From NCBI RefSeq assembly GCF_000425505.1, contig NZ_AUDO01000007.1:62001-126000 (forward strand): a stretch of DNA of 64,000 bases, read 5' to 3'. This DNA comes from Flavobacterium frigidarium DSM 17623. Its GTDB lineage: Bacteria; Bacteroidota; Bacteroidia; Flavobacteriales; Flavobacteriaceae. Positions 7,333 to 16,906 of the stretch are shown piece by piece; position 1 is the first letter of the stretch, and every line of letters begins with the position of its first letter. Under the pieces are notes generated by a model, which ran no database searches, was not told the origin of the DNA, and saw nothing but the letters and a program-made list of their open reading frames with translations. Made by a program: the position numbers and the translations under genes.

Positions 7333-9864
7333 ATGCATTATAACAAGTCAAAATTTGTTCTTCTCTTTCTTTTTTCAACTGCGTTTATGGCTGCTCAAAA
7401 GCCTGTAAAACCTACATCAGTTGCACTGTACAACCAAATCGAAAAATTAAACTTTCTAGGTTCTGTTTTATACATAGCGGCACATCCTGATGATGAAAAC
7501 ACTCGCTTAATTTCATATTTATCAAATGATGTAAAAGCTAGAACAGGATATCTATCACTCACCAGAGGCGATGGTGGACAAAATTTAATAGGACCGCAAT
7601 TAAGAGAGTTATTAGGCGTGATACGAACACAAGAATTAATTGAAGCTCGAAAAATTGATGGTGGCGAACAATTCTTTTCCCGTGCAAATGATTTTGGTTT
7701 TTCTAAAAATCCAGAGGAAACCTTGACTATTTGGAATGAAAAAGAAGTCCTTGCAGATGTAGTTTGGACTATTCGAAAATTCCAACCTGATGTTATCATT
7801 AACCGCTTTGATCATCGCACCGGCGGAACTACTCACGGTCACCACACTTCGTCTGCTATTCTAAGCACGCAGAGTTTTGACTTAACAAATAATCCTAACA
7901 TCTTCCCAGATCAATTAAAATATGTCAAGCCTTGGCAAACAAAAAGACAATTTTTTAATACCTCATGGTGGTTTTACGGAAGTCAAGAAAAATTTGACGC
8001 TGCAGATAAAGCGACATTATCCACTTTAAAAACAGGTACTTACTACAAAAATTTAGGGAAATCAAATCAAGAAATTGCTGCCTTGAGTAGAAGTAGCCAC
8101 CAGTCACAAGGTTTTGGTAGTACAGGTAGTCGCGGTATTGACACCGAATACCTTGAACTAGTAAATGGAACTCCGCTACAAAACAAAAACAATCTTTTTG
8201 AAGGTATTGACACCAGCTGGAATAGAGTAAAAAACGGTAAAAAAATAGGTGATCTAGTTACTAAAATTTTGAAGGACTATAATTTTCAGGATCCTAGTGC
8301 TAGTGTAAAAGATTTGGTGGCCGTGTACAAAATGATTCAAGAATTAGACGAAACACATTGGAAAACCATTAAATCAAATGAGTTACAGCAAATTATTGCC
8401 GGTTGCACTGGGTTGTATCTTGAAGCTGCAGCTGAAACACAAGAAGCTTTTCCTGCTAGCGTAGTCAAACTAAAACTTGAGGCGATAAATAGAAGCGATG
8501 TAAAAATGTCGCTACAAAGCATCACAACGCAACCAGAAAATAAAAACCTACAGCTAAATACTTCATTAGCATTTAATCAAGACCAAACAATTCCTGCACA
8601 AATAGTGCTCCCAGCTACTATTCAATACACACAGCCCTACTGGTTAAAAGAACCCGCAACTGTAGGAATGTACACTGTCAGCGACCAAAATAATAGAGGA
8701 ATTCCTGATATTATAAGAGAGGCGTCTGTTATATTTAATGTAGTAATCGAAGGTACCCTTATTCCTTTCGAACAAAAAGTAGTTTACAAGTATAACGATG
8801 ATGTTAGGGGCGAAATGTATAATTATCTTGACGTAGTTCCAGAGGTTACCTCGAGCATTATCAATAAAGTTTCCCTATTTCATTCGAATGAAACCAAAAG
8901 AATTTCAGTTAAAGTCAAAGCAGGAAAAGACAATATAAACGGAACTGTAGCACTCGATTTACCTAGAGAATGGAAAGTAATTCCAGCAAAACAATCCTTT
9001 TTACTAGAAAAAAAGGGAATGGATAAAACAATTACATTTAGCGTCACTGCGCCAGCTAAACCATCAGAGGTACTAGCCAAAAGCATTGTAACTATTGGCG
9101 ATAAGCAGTTCACTAAAGACCAAATTATAATTGACTATAAACACATTGCAAAACAGCAAGTTCTTGAAGATGCTGCTGCTAAATCTATTCAGGTAGATTT
9201 GAAAATCACCAATAAAAAGATCGCCTACATTATGGGAGCAGGTGATCAAGTACCAGAAAGTTTAATTCAAATGGGCTATCCAGTTACTATTCTCGATCCC
9301 ACTGAAATTTCGACAAATAAATTGAAAGATTTTGATGTTGTAATTACAGGAATTAGAGCTTACAATACAGTCCCACTTCTAGAAAAAAAACAGCAAATTT
9401 TGTTAGATTTTGTAAAAAATGGTAAAACAATGGTGGTACAGTACAATACACCAAGTGGAGATATTCCTAGCGATTTAGCACCCTATCCTTTACATATATC
9501 TCGCGATCGTGTTACCGATGAAAATGCTGCAATTACATTTCTAGCACCCAATCACGCTGTGCTAAATTATCCTAACAAAATTACCAAAAACGATTTTGAA
9601 GGCTGGACACAAGAGCAAGGACTCTACTATCCTGATAGCTTTGATTCCCACTTCACTCCTATCTTATCTTCAGCAGATAAAGGTGAGAGCCCAAAAAATG
9701 GTGCATTACTTGTAGCGCCTTATGGAAAAGGATTTTATGTTTATACTGGATTGAGTTTCTTTAGAGAGTTACCAGTGGGTGTATCTGGAGCGTATCGATT
9801 ATTATCGAATATCATTTCGTTACATAACCAGGATTCAGATATTAAAACTAACGTAGAAAAATAA
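7333..9864 (+). CDS. PIG-L family deacetylase, large multidomain exported form
   Basis: Counting from the ATG at 7333 the protein has 843 residues. A signal peptide (hydrophobic stretch ending AFMAAQ) precedes the PIG-L/LmbE domain, whose zinc-binding AHPDDE motif is seen near residue 50 and whose HGHHT near residue 170. A middle beta-rich NEW3-like region follows (AGKDNINGTVALDLPREW). The last third (KIAYIMGAGDQVPESL... to the end) resembles a glutamine-amidotransferase-like fold. PIG-L enzymes remove N-acetyl groups from GlcNAc-type sugars; the substrate here is unknown. A TTG at 7303 would extend the protein but lies inside a TAnnTTTG promoter element (7298-7305), so I prefer the ATG. It probably forms an operon with the next two genes. 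Confidence 0.88.
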   Translation: MHYNKSKFVLLFLFSTAFMAAQKPVKPTSVALYNQIEKLNFLGSVLYIAAHPDDENTRLISYLSNDVKARTGYLSLTRGDGGQNLIGPQLRELLGVIRTQELIEARKIDGGEQFFSRANDFGFSKNPEETLTIWNEKEVLADVVWTIRKFQPDVIINRFDHRTGGTTHGHHTSSAILSTQSFDLTNNPNIFPDQLKYVKPWQTKRQFFNTSWWFYGSQEKFDAADKATLSTLKTGTYYKNLGKSNQEIAALSRSSHQSQGFGSTGSRGIDTEYLELVNGTPLQNKNNLFEGIDTSWNRVKNGKKIGDLVTKILKDYNFQDPSASVKDLVAVYKMIQELDETHWKTIKSNELQQIIAGCTGLYLEAAAETQEAFPASVVKLKLEAINRSDVKMSLQSITTQPENKNLQLNTSLAFNQDQTIPAQIVLPATIQYTQPYWLKEPATVGMYTVSDQNNRGIPDIIREASVIFNVVIEGTLIPFEQKVVYKYNDDVRGEMYNYLDVVPEVTSSIINKVSLFHSNETKRISVKVKAGKDNINGTVALDLPREWKVIPAKQSFLLEKKGMDKTITFSVTAPAKPSEVLAKSIVTIGDKQFTKDQIIIDYKHIAKQQVLEDAAAKSIQVDLKITNKKIAYIMGAGDQVPESLIQMGYPVTILDPTEISTNKLKDFDVVITGIRAYNTVPLLEKKQQILLDFVKNGKTMVVQYNTPSGDIPSDLAPYPLHISRDRVTDENAAITFLAPNHAVLNYPNKITKNDFEGWTQEQGLYYPDSFDSHFTPILSSADKGESPKNGALLVAPYGKGFYVYTGLSFFRELPVGVSGAYRLLSNIISLHNQDSDIKTNVEK

Positions 9865-9868
9865 ACTT

Positions 9869-9976
9869 ATGGAGCCAAAAAAAGTACGAACTTGGAAAAA
9901 AAATTATACTTGGGTACTAATTGCTAATGCAATTTACATCTTGGTTTTTTATTTAATAATGAAATTATACTCATAG
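9869..9976 (+). CDS. 35-residue single-helix membrane peptide
   Basis: A short frame starting with ATG four bases after the PIG-L stop: a basic N-terminus (MEPKKVRTWKKNY), one hydrophobic helix (VLIANAIYILVFYLIM), and a stop four bases before the symporter ATG. The tight fit between two genes of one operon, and the inside-positive single membrane helix, argue that it is translated. It may be a small accessory subunit of the symporter; this is inference from position only. Confidence 0.6.
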   Translation: MEPKKVRTWKKNYTWVLIANAIYILVFYLIMKLYS

Positions 9977-9980
9977 CACC

Positions 9981-11702
9981 ATGCAACTATTTGATTGGAT
10001 TGTTTTAATTGTTACGCTTTTATTTATTGTTGTTTACGGCGCCTGGAAAACAAAAGGAAGTAAAAATGTAGAAGATTTTATACTTGGAAACAACGAAACA
10101 CCTTGGTATACCGTAGGATTATCTGTAATGGCTACACAAGCTAGTGCGATTACCTTTTTATCAACTCCAGGGCAAGCTTATCACGATGGGATGGGATTTA
10201 TCCAGTTTTATTTTGGTTTGCCTATTGCCATGATTGTGATATGCCTCACCTTTATTCCTATTTATCATAAATATAAAGTCTACACGGCTTATGAATATTT
10301 AGAAAAACGTTTTGACCTCAAAACGCGCTCTCTAGCAGCGATTTTATTCTTGTTTCAAAGAGGTTTGGGAACTGGTTTAACCATTTATGCACCTGCAATT
10401 ATTTTGTCGGCTATATTGGGTTGGAATCTTACTTATATGAATATTGCCATTGGAGTCCTAGTAATCGTTTATACTTTTTCAGGAGGAACTAAGGCCGTAA
10501 ATGTCACCCAGAAGCAACAAATGTTTGTAATTATGTCGGGGATGTTTATTACCTTTTTCTTGATACTTCATTTTCTACCAAACGATATGACGTTTTCAAA
10601 CGCCTTGCATATCGCTGGAGCAAATGACAAAATGAAAATAGTCAATTTCTCTACAGACCCAGAAGACAAGTATACTATATGGAGCGGAATCACTGGTGGT
10701 TTTTTCTTAGCGCTTGCCTATTTTGGAACCGATCAGTCGCAAGTGGGTCGTTATTTATCAGGAAAGTCAGTTAGAGAAAGCCAAATGGGTTTAATCATGA
10801 ACGGACTTTTAAAAGTACCAATGCAGTTTTTTATTCTATTGACTGGAGTAATGGTTTTTGTTTTCTTCCAATTCAATCCTGTGCCTTTAAACTTCAATCC
10901 TAATAACAAAATAACGATTGAAAAATCACAATATAAAGCAGAATACAATGCATTAGAAAAGCAATTAGATGTGCTATCAGAAGATAAAAAAGTCATTAAC
11001 CTGCTATATATCGACCAGTTAAATCAGGATTACGACAACCCAATCCTTCGAAAAGAATTAATTGCTTTATCTACAAAAGAAAAAGATTTACGCGATCGCG
11101 CCAAAGAAATTATTTTAAAAGCAGATAGTAATAGTGAAACCAACGACAAGGATTATGTGTTCTTTCATTTTATATTGAACTATTTACCAAAGGGATTGAT
11201 TGGTTTGTTGCTTGCAGTAATTATCTCAGCAGCAATGTCTTCGACTGCTTCAGGATTAAATGCGCTTGCCTCGACTACTGCGATTGATATTTATAAACGT
11301 AATGTAAAAGGCGAAAAATCAGATAAACATTATTTAAATGTAACCAAGTTCTTTACTTTATTATGGGGTATTGTTGCTATATTATTTGCTTGTGTAGGAA
11401 CTTTATTCGAAAATTTGATTCAATTGGTAAATATTATTGGTTCCATTTTTTACGGGACAGTATTGGGAATTTTTCTAGTAGGTTTCTACATAAAATATGT
11501 GAAGGCAAAAGCCATATTTTACAGTGCTTTAATAAGTCAAAGCACGATATTCTTGATTTACTACTACGCTATTGCAATCTATCCTAGTGGGCAAGAAAAG
11601 CTAGGTTATTTGTGGTTGAATTTTATTGGAGCGATGCTAACAATAATTCTTAGTACAATCATGCAAGCAACACTTTTTAGAAAACAAAAAACGGTAGAAT
11701 AG
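9981..11702 (+). CDS. Sodium:solute symporter (SSS family)
   Basis: A 573-residue inner-membrane transporter with about 13-14 hydrophobic helices. Family features: GLSVMATQASAITFLSTPGQAY in helices 2-3, GGTKAVNVT near residue 170, and AMSSTASGLNALAS near residue 420, which holds the conserved Ser/Thr cluster of the Na+ site. A charged loop (about residues 310-385) is inserted between two helices. It likely imports a sugar or derivative; the PIG-L deacetylase upstream suggests an amino-sugar, but this is inference. Confidence 0.9.
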   Translation: MQLFDWIVLIVTLLFIVVYGAWKTKGSKNVEDFILGNNETPWYTVGLSVMATQASAITFLSTPGQAYHDGMGFIQFYFGLPIAMIVICLTFIPIYHKYKVYTAYEYLEKRFDLKTRSLAAILFLFQRGLGTGLTIYAPAIILSAILGWNLTYMNIAIGVLVIVYTFSGGTKAVNVTQKQQMFVIMSGMFITFFLILHFLPNDMTFSNALHIAGANDKMKIVNFSTDPEDKYTIWSGITGGFFLALAYFGTDQSQVGRYLSGKSVRESQMGLIMNGLLKVPMQFFILLTGVMVFVFFQFNPVPLNFNPNNKITIEKSQYKAEYNALEKQLDVLSEDKKVINLLYIDQLNQDYDNPILRKELIALSTKEKDLRDRAKEIILKADSNSETNDKDYVFFHFILNYLPKGLIGLLLAVIISAAMSSTASGLNALASTTAIDIYKRNVKGEKSDKHYLNVTKFFTLLWGIVAILFACVGTLFENLIQLVNIIGSIFYGTVLGIFLVGFYIKYVKAKAIFYSALISQSTIFLIYYYAIAIYPSGQEKLGYLWLNFIGAMLTIILSTIMQATLFRKQKTVE

Positions 11703-11722
11703 TACTACCATTTTAAATAAGG

Positions 11723-11760
11723 AAAGCCCGTTTTACAAATTTGTAAAACGGGCTTTTTTA
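11723..11760. terminator. Strong bidirectional terminator
   Basis: Perfect 34-base palindrome with arms AAAGCCCGTTTTACAAA / TTTGTAAAACGGGCTTT followed by more T's; it lies between the convergent symporter and DUF2911 genes and can serve both. Confidence 0.92.
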
Positions 11761-11790
11761 ATATTAAATAAATATTTTATTTGTTGTAGA

Positions 11791-12633
11791 CTATCTACCC
11801 CACTCAGCAATGCTGTCCTTGTTCATTTTTACATAATCTTGGTTGCTTGCTGCTTCAGATGCTGTCAATGATAATTTAGCTGTTTCAATTGCAGCTTTTT
11901 TATCTCCTTGTTTTGCTTGAATTAAAGACTTAAGACGTAAAACATAGAATGGCTTTTCCTTGCTTAATTCTAATGACTTGTCAACATACGTTCTTGCTTG
12001 TGTAACCTCTCCATTTGATTGATAAAGATATTGGGCTGCCGAAAAGTAATCATTAGCATTTGGTCCTGCTAAAGTTTTTTCAATACTGGCCAAAGCTGCT
12101 TTTTCAGTAGGTACTTCAAATTTTAAACGAGCATAAGAATTCTCCCAATACATTTCTAAATAGGCTGAATTAGTTTCGATACCGCTTATTCCTATTGTAA
12201 AAGTCTCGGACATAGTTGGGAACGTGGTTTCTTTTACCGAAGTTTTTAAAGCAACATTTGCTTCATCATATTTTTCTGGAGTTCCCCAGTTGTCAGTTGA
12301 TTTATAAAAAATCACATCCCATTGTTGTGCATTGGGAACAGTATACAAAGCATAAGTTCCTTTTTTTAATGTTTTACCATCGATTACAACATCGTCACTA
12401 AAAGAGATTGTTGTATTTTCATTAGCTCCAGTTCTCCATAATTGTCCAAAAGGAACCAAATTACCAAAAACAGCTCTACCTCTAGCAGATGGTCTTGAAT
12501 ACACAATCTCAACATCAGTTAAACCAACGACTTGTTTAATTTCAGATTTCGGACTTGACTGCGGCGTTTTAACTTGTGCTTCAATTGTAAATTGAGTGAT
12601 AACGATTGCTAATGCAATTAGTAACTTTTTCAT
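11791..12633 (-). CDS. DUF2911 domain exported protein with TPR-like tail
   Basis: A 280-residue protein from the ATG at 12633, which begins a good signal peptide (MKKLLIALAIVITQF, cleavage after EAQ); a start 30 bases upstream would only add a hydrophilic leader. The DUF2911 domain occupies about residues 35-175 (DVEIVYSRPSARGRAVFGNLVP, then GQLWRTGANENTTISFS). The C-terminal 90 residues are helical and TPR-like. The family is common in Bacteroidetes and has no known function. Confidence 0.88.
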   Translation of the reverse strand: MKKLLIALAIVITQFTIEAQVKTPQSSPKSEIKQVVGLTDVEIVYSRPSARGRAVFGNLVPFGQLWRTGANENTTISFSDDVVIDGKTLKKGTYALYTVPNAQQWDVIFYKSTDNWGTPEKYDEANVALKTSVKETTFPTMSETFTIGISGIETNSAYLEMYWENSYARLKFEVPTEKAALASIEKTLAGPNANDYFSAAQYLYQSNGEVTQARTYVDKSLELSKEKPFYVLRLKSLIQAKQGDKKAAIETAKLSLTASEAASNQDYVKMNKDSIAEWGR

Positions 12634-12712
12634 AATGTATTGGTTTTTTATAAGTGGATTCAAAAATAGTATTTGATTACTACTTCTTAGTTAAATATTC
12701 TTTAAAGTGAAA

Positions 12713-13366
12713 TTAGATTTGGCTTACATTTTCGAAGTTAAGTTCGTCAAAATGATTTATTACTTTATCAGCCAAAGATAAATCTTGTTGTTTCGAATGA
12801 AAGCTATTGTAAGCAATGCAGTAGATTCCTGCAGCTTTAGCGGCTTTTATTCCAGCTGTACTGTCTTCGATAACGATACAATTCTCTTTTGGCGCAATTG
12901 ATAATGATGCAGCATGTTCAAAAATAGCTGGATGTGGCTTCGACATTGGGAAGTCTTCTCCGCTTACAATATGAGTAAAATAATCGTGCAGTTTAAACCT
13001 ATTGAAAACACGCGAAATTGTTACTTTTGAAGCAGAAGAAGCCAAAATCAATTGCATCCCTTTGTTATAGAAATCTTTAATTAAATCCTCTACTCCAGGT
13101 AGTAATTCTAAATCTTGTTTATTATCAAAAGCATCATTAAATATAGTACGCTTGCGCTGAATCAAATCTTCTACATCGTGATCTAATTGAAAAGTCTCTT
13201 TCACTTTTTGAAAAGTATTGCGGGTAGAATTCCCAGTATATGACGTAAACATTTCTTCAGTCACTGCGACATTCAACTCGCTAAATTGTTGAAAATAAGC
13301 ATAACGGTGTACGGGTTCAGTATCAACTATAACTCCGTCCATATCAAATATTACTGTTTTTATCAT
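12713..13366 (-). CDS. HAD-superfamily phosphatase, beta-phosphoglucomutase-like
   Basis: A 217-residue HAD protein with a helical C1 cap. Motif I is FDMDGVIVDTEP at the N-terminus (two catalytic Asp), motif II is LASSAS near residue 110, the Lys motif is MSKPHPAIF near residue 145, and motif IV is CIVIEDSTAGIKAA near residue 165. The combination fits sugar-phosphate phosphatases or beta-phosphoglucomutases; the exact substrate is unknown. It lies between the tcdA and DUF2911 genes on the same strand. Confidence 0.88.
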   Translation of the reverse strand: MIKTVIFDMDGVIVDTEPVHRYAYFQQFSELNVAVTEEMFTSYTGNSTRNTFQKVKETFQLDHDVEDLIQRKRTIFNDAFDNKQDLELLPGVEDLIKDFYNKGMQLILASSASKVTISRVFNRFKLHDYFTHIVSGEDFPMSKPHPAIFEHAASLSIAPKENCIVIEDSTAGIKAAKAAGIYCIAYNSFHSKQQDLSLADKVINHFDELNFENVSQI

Positions 13367-13435
13367 CTTATTTTTCTTTATTAATTTGGAGCCAAAAAGA
13401 CTCCTATATTGAATTGCTCTATTAAAAATTAGAGT

Positions 13436-14152
13436 TTACTCTTTTTTCAAAATATATCTAATCACAGTTTCAGCTGCATACAATCCGAATAATCCTGGCA
13501 TGTAACTGTTGGTTCCATAAAAGGATTTTTTATAATTTGAACCGTCAGTCATTTTTAAACTAGCTTCGTCTTGAATTTCCGAAGAGAAAACCACTTTTAA
13601 CTTATCAATTTTATGCTCTTTTAAACGCCTGCGAATTGTTTTGGCTAGAAAGCAATTTTCAGTGTTGTTAATGTCGGCCACTTTTACTTTTGCAGCTTCC
13701 ATTTTTCCACCTGCACCCATACTCGAAATGATTTTAACACGCTTGCGTTTGGCTGCAATAATCAAATTTAGCTTTGGAGTTACACTATCAATACAGTCTA
13801 AAACGTAGTCAAAATCTTCAGATACGATTTCGAATGCACGGTCAGGCGAAAGAAATTCTTGCACGCGAGTCAATTGCAGTTCAGGATTAATATCCATCAA
13901 TCGATCGCCTACAATAGTAATTTTAGGTTGCCCCACGGTGGAATGCAAAGCAGGCAATTGACGGTTGATATTTGTGATGTCTACTACATCACCATCAACT
14001 ATAGTCATTTTCCCCACTCCTGCTCTCGCTAAAAATTCAGCCGAAAAAGACCCTACTCCTCCTAATCCCACTACAAGAACATTTGCATTTTGTAATTTGG
14101 TTAAACCATTGTCTGTAAATAAAAGTGCTGCTCTCTCTGTCCACTCTGCCAT
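13436..14152 (-). CDS. tcdA: tRNA threonylcarbamoyladenosine dehydratase (ThiF/HesA/MoeB family)
   Basis: A 238-residue E1-like ATP-dependent enzyme. Features: VLVVGLGGVGSFSAEFLARAG near residues 25-45 (nucleotide-binding glycine loop), DGDVVDITNINRQL, VLDCIDSVTPKLNLI near residue 120, and NSYMPGLFGLYAAE near the end. This length and the N-terminal ERAALLF segment are typical of TcdA (CsdL), which cyclises t6A37 of tRNA to ct6A. A 3-gene minus-strand run (DUF1684, TatD, TcdA) suggests co-transcription. Confidence 0.9.
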   Translation of the reverse strand: MAEWTERAALLFTDNGLTKLQNANVLVVGLGGVGSFSAEFLARAGVGKMTIVDGDVVDITNINRQLPALHSTVGQPKITIVGDRLMDINPELQLTRVQEFLSPDRAFEIVSEDFDYVLDCIDSVTPKLNLIIAAKRKRVKIISSMGAGGKMEAAKVKVADINNTENCFLAKTIRRRLKEHKIDKLKVVFSSEIQDEASLKMTDGSNYKKSFYGTNSYMPGLFGLYAAETVIRYILKKE

Positions 14153-14209
14153 TGCTTATTATATTTAAATGTTTAGGTTCATGCTACTGCAATTTCGCCT
14201 TCAATTGTT

Positions 14210-14872
14210 TTATTTATTATCTATGTCAATTTTAAAAACCGACTGACAATTATCTCTAATTATTGTTTTAAGTTCTGTTATTGTTATTCCCTTATATTTT
14301 GCTGCTAGCTTGTAAACATCTGCTATAGATTCGTCCATTGTGTCAGTTTCAAGAAAAAAACTATCGTTTGGTACCGATTGCAACACGCTTTCTAAATCCG
14401 GATTTTTTAATAGATATTTTCCAAAAGAAAGATAAGCGCCTGTGTCTATCAATTGTTTCGCTAACTGACTACTTTTTGAAAATCCATGAAACACTAATGG
14501 TATAGTAATATTTAATCTTTCCTTGGTTTCGATAATTTCTTGAAACGCCGCTACACAATGAATAATAACTGGCTTGCCATATTTTTCGGCTAGTAAAAGT
14601 TGTTTTTCAAATACTTGCTGTTGTAAGTCAAATGATGTTTCGGTGCGTTTATCAAGACCGCATTCGCCCACTGCTAAACAATTGGTGTCTTTCAATTTAC
14701 TTTCGATTATTACTAAATCACTTGCTATGCGTTCTTCGACGATATACCATGGATGAATCCCAATAGAATATGCAGCAATAGTAGCATCAAAGTCTTTCGG
14801 ATATTGATTTACTAAAGCGATCTCGTTGTGTGATTTCGCTAAGCTATGTGTATGTAAATTAAAGAAATGCAT
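14210..14872 (-). CDS. TatD family metal-dependent hydrolase
   Basis: A 220-residue TIM-barrel hydrolase. It has FNLHTHS at the N-terminus (metal-binding HxH), AVGECGLDKR near residue 70 (bridging Glu), VIIHCVAA, VFHGFS near residue 128, and FLETDT near residue 174 (metal-binding Asp). TatD proteins are DNases or related amidohydrolases. Its ATG overlaps the stop of the upstream DUF1684 gene by one base (TAATG), so translation is coupled. It is a little shorter than the usual 255-260 residues. Confidence 0.88.
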   Translation of the reverse strand: MHFFNLHTHSLAKSHNEIALVNQYPKDFDATIAAYSIGIHPWYIVEERIASDLVIIESKLKDTNCLAVGECGLDKRTETSFDLQQQVFEKQLLLAEKYGKPVIIHCVAAFQEIIETKERLNITIPLVFHGFSKSSQLAKQLIDTGAYLSFGKYLLKNPDLESVLQSVPNDSFFLETDTMDESIADVYKLAAKYKGITITELKTIIRDNCQSVFKIDIDNK

Positions 14873-15474
14873 TAGTCATGAAATTTTTTAACTCCCGCTT
14901 TGATTTCTGCATCTAGATCATTCTCTAATGGAACTCTAGGACATGAGTACTCCGGACTGTAAGCACAGTACGGATTGTAAGCTTTGTTGAAATCGATATC
15001 AAGCGTATTTCCTTTAGGTAATTTTAGATCAATGTAACGACCACCAATATAGCTTTCTGCACCTGAAGTCAAATCAGAAAAAGGTAAAAATAAATAGTCT
15101 TTAAATTCTTTTTTTCTTGATAAAGCGATGTCTCTGTAAACATTCAACTTGTATGATCTTCCATTAAGCAAAAAATCTACTTCACCGTATTTTACATATA
15201 TAGGTGTTCTATCTGTAGAGGTTTTCATTTTGAATGCCTTTTCCTTCGGAGTTCTAGTAAATTTAGCGTTTACAAAGTATTTCTCGTTAACAGGGAAAAA
15301 ATCTAATGATTCAAAATCTTTTAAATCGGCTGCTAATAGCGGACTCGTTTTTGCATTGGCAAACTCCTTATTCAGTTCTTCTTGAAATGAGTTAACCGAA
15401 GCGATGTCGAATTTATTTTGACTGTATGCAAAGCTTAAAAAAAGTAAAGCAAAAAGAACACTGATTTTTTTCAT
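14872..15474 (-). CDS. DUF1684 exported protein
   Basis: A 200-residue protein with a signal peptide (MKKISVLFALLFLSFAYS, then QN) and the DUF1684 core: YVKYGEVDFLLNGRSYKLNVYRD near residue 95, FLPFSDLTSGAESYIGGRYIDL, and the near-C-terminal DFNKAYNPYCAYSPEYSCPRVP with two Cys. The family is annotated as unknown function and is frequent in Bacteroidetes. It is the first gene of a minus-strand operon with TatD. Confidence 0.88.
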   Translation of the reverse strand: MKKISVLFALLFLSFAYSQNKFDIASVNSFQEELNKEFANAKTSPLLAADLKDFESLDFFPVNEKYFVNAKFTRTPKEKAFKMKTSTDRTPIYVKYGEVDFLLNGRSYKLNVYRDIALSRKKEFKDYLFLPFSDLTSGAESYIGGRYIDLKLPKGNTLDIDFNKAYNPYCAYSPEYSCPRVPLENDLDAEIKAGVKKFHD

Positions 15475-15488
15475 GAAATAAGTTTTAG

Positions 15489-15518
15489 CAAAAATAGTTT
15501 AAAGTTGCAAAGAGACAA
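15489..15518 (-). promoter_or_regulatory. Bacteroidetes-type promoter of the DUF1684-TatD-tcdA run
   Basis: On the minus strand TTG (complement of 15516-15518), 19 bases, then TATTTTTG (complement of 15489-15496), matching TTG-N19-TAnnTTTG, 15 bases before the start codon. Confidence 0.6.
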
Positions 15519-15569
15519 AGTGGGCAGCTGATAAAGTTTCCTACCTTTGCTGTAAATAATCATAAGCTG

Positions 15570-16784
15570 ATGTTAATTACTGCATTCCAACGCTATTTAA
15601 ATAATTTTAAAGGGTTTTCAAGGGAAATCTGGATTCTAACAATAATTACTTTTATCAATCGAGCAGGAACAATGGTCTTGCCTTTTTTGTCTAAATATTT
15701 AAAGGAAGATCTTAACTTTACCTATGGTGAAGTAGGTTGGATTATGGTTGCATTTGGCTGCGGCTCTATGCTAGGTTCGTGGCTTGGAGGCAAATTATCC
15801 GATAAAATTGGCTTTTACAAAGTCATGGTTTTTAGTTTGTTTACTTCTGGGATTTTCTTCTTTGTATTGCAGTACATCACTAGTTTTTGGGGATTGTGTT
15901 TTGGTATGTTTACCATTATGACCCTTGCTGATATGTTTAGACCGGCGATGTTTGTCTCTTTAGGAGCTTACGCCAAACCCGAAAATAGAACGCGTTCCCT
16001 TACTTTAGTGCGGCTCGCAGTCAACTTAGGTTTTGCAGCGGGGCCAGCACTAGGTGGTTTGATTATTATGGGAATTGGGTATCAAGGTTTATTTTGGGTA
16101 GATGGAAGTTCTTGTGTTATCGCAATTTTAATATTTGCTCTTTTAGTAAAAGAAAAGAAGAAAGCCACACAGCAGGATGCTCACAATTCTATTCTTGAAG
16201 TAGCATCGGTATTTAAGGACAAAGTTTTTTGGATCTTTCTATTTGTGAGCTTTGTTACTGCAATGATTTTTTTCCAGTTATTTACTGCATTGCCTTTGTA
16301 CCACAGTGAGCAATTTGGGTTAAGCGAATTCCAAACTGGATTGTTGATGACATTAAATGGACTGCTAATTTTTGCTCTCGAAATGCCTATCGTCAGTTAT
16401 TTTGAGCGAAAGCAAAAAGGGAAACTCAAAATTATATTTTGGGGCGCCTTAATGATGGGCTTTAGTTTTTACACCTTATTAATTGATTTCTGGGCAGGAA
16501 TGCTAATTGTAAGCATGATTTTAATTTCGATAGGAGAAATATTTGCTTTTCCTTTTTCGAATGCTTTTGCGATGAGTAGAGCTCCACTGGGTCATGAGGG
16601 TCGTTATATGGCACTGTATACTATGAGTTTTAGTTTGGCTCATATTGTTAGTTCGAAAGCCGGTTTGGGAATCATTGCTGATTATGGTTACCAAGTGAAC
16701 TGGTTTGTAATGGGAACTTTTGGTGTCATTGCTGCTATGTGTTGTCTCTGGATTCAAAAGTTACTTCAGATCGAAAACAAATAG
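15570..16784 (+). CDS. MFS transporter, multidrug-efflux type
   Basis: A 404-residue inner-membrane protein with twelve predicted helices. It carries the MFS signature GGKLSDKIGFYKV between helices 2 and 3 and a proline/glycine-rich LAVNLGFAAGPALGG motif in helix 5, typical of drug:H+ antiporters (MdtH-like). The substrate is unknown. A TACCTTTG -7 promoter element lies at 15542-15549. The next locus downstream starts with its own promoter. Confidence 0.88.
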   Translation: MLITAFQRYLNNFKGFSREIWILTIITFINRAGTMVLPFLSKYLKEDLNFTYGEVGWIMVAFGCGSMLGSWLGGKLSDKIGFYKVMVFSLFTSGIFFFVLQYITSFWGLCFGMFTIMTLADMFRPAMFVSLGAYAKPENRTRSLTLVRLAVNLGFAAGPALGGLIIMGIGYQGLFWVDGSSCVIAILIFALLVKEKKKATQQDAHNSILEVASVFKDKVFWIFLFVSFVTAMIFFQLFTALPLYHSEQFGLSEFQTGLLMTLNGLLIFALEMPIVSYFERKQKGKLKIIFWGALMMGFSFYTLLIDFWAGMLIVSMILISIGEIFAFPFSNAFAMSRAPLGHEGRYMALYTMSFSLAHIVSSKAGLGIIADYGYQVNWFVMGTFGVIAAMCCLWIQKLLQIENK

Positions 16785-16850
16785 ATCAACAACAACCTTC
16801 ACATTTTAAGAGATAGCAATAGTAAACTGATTTATAATTAAATATACTAA

Positions 16851-16906
16851 AACTATAAAAATAGTTATAAAACTAAAAACATAGTTGCAAAACTAAAATT
16901 TTAGTT
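16851..16906. promoter_or_regulatory. Three evenly spaced BlaI-type operators
   Basis: Three dyads of the form AACTA-N6-TAGTT start at 16851, 16871 and 16891, exactly 20 bases apart; the third is a perfect 16-base palindrome. They cover the -33 region and reach the -7 box of the promoter for the blaI-like gene. This is the layout expected for cooperative repression by a dimeric BlaI/MecI/CopY repressor encoded just downstream (autoregulation). Confidence 0.8.
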
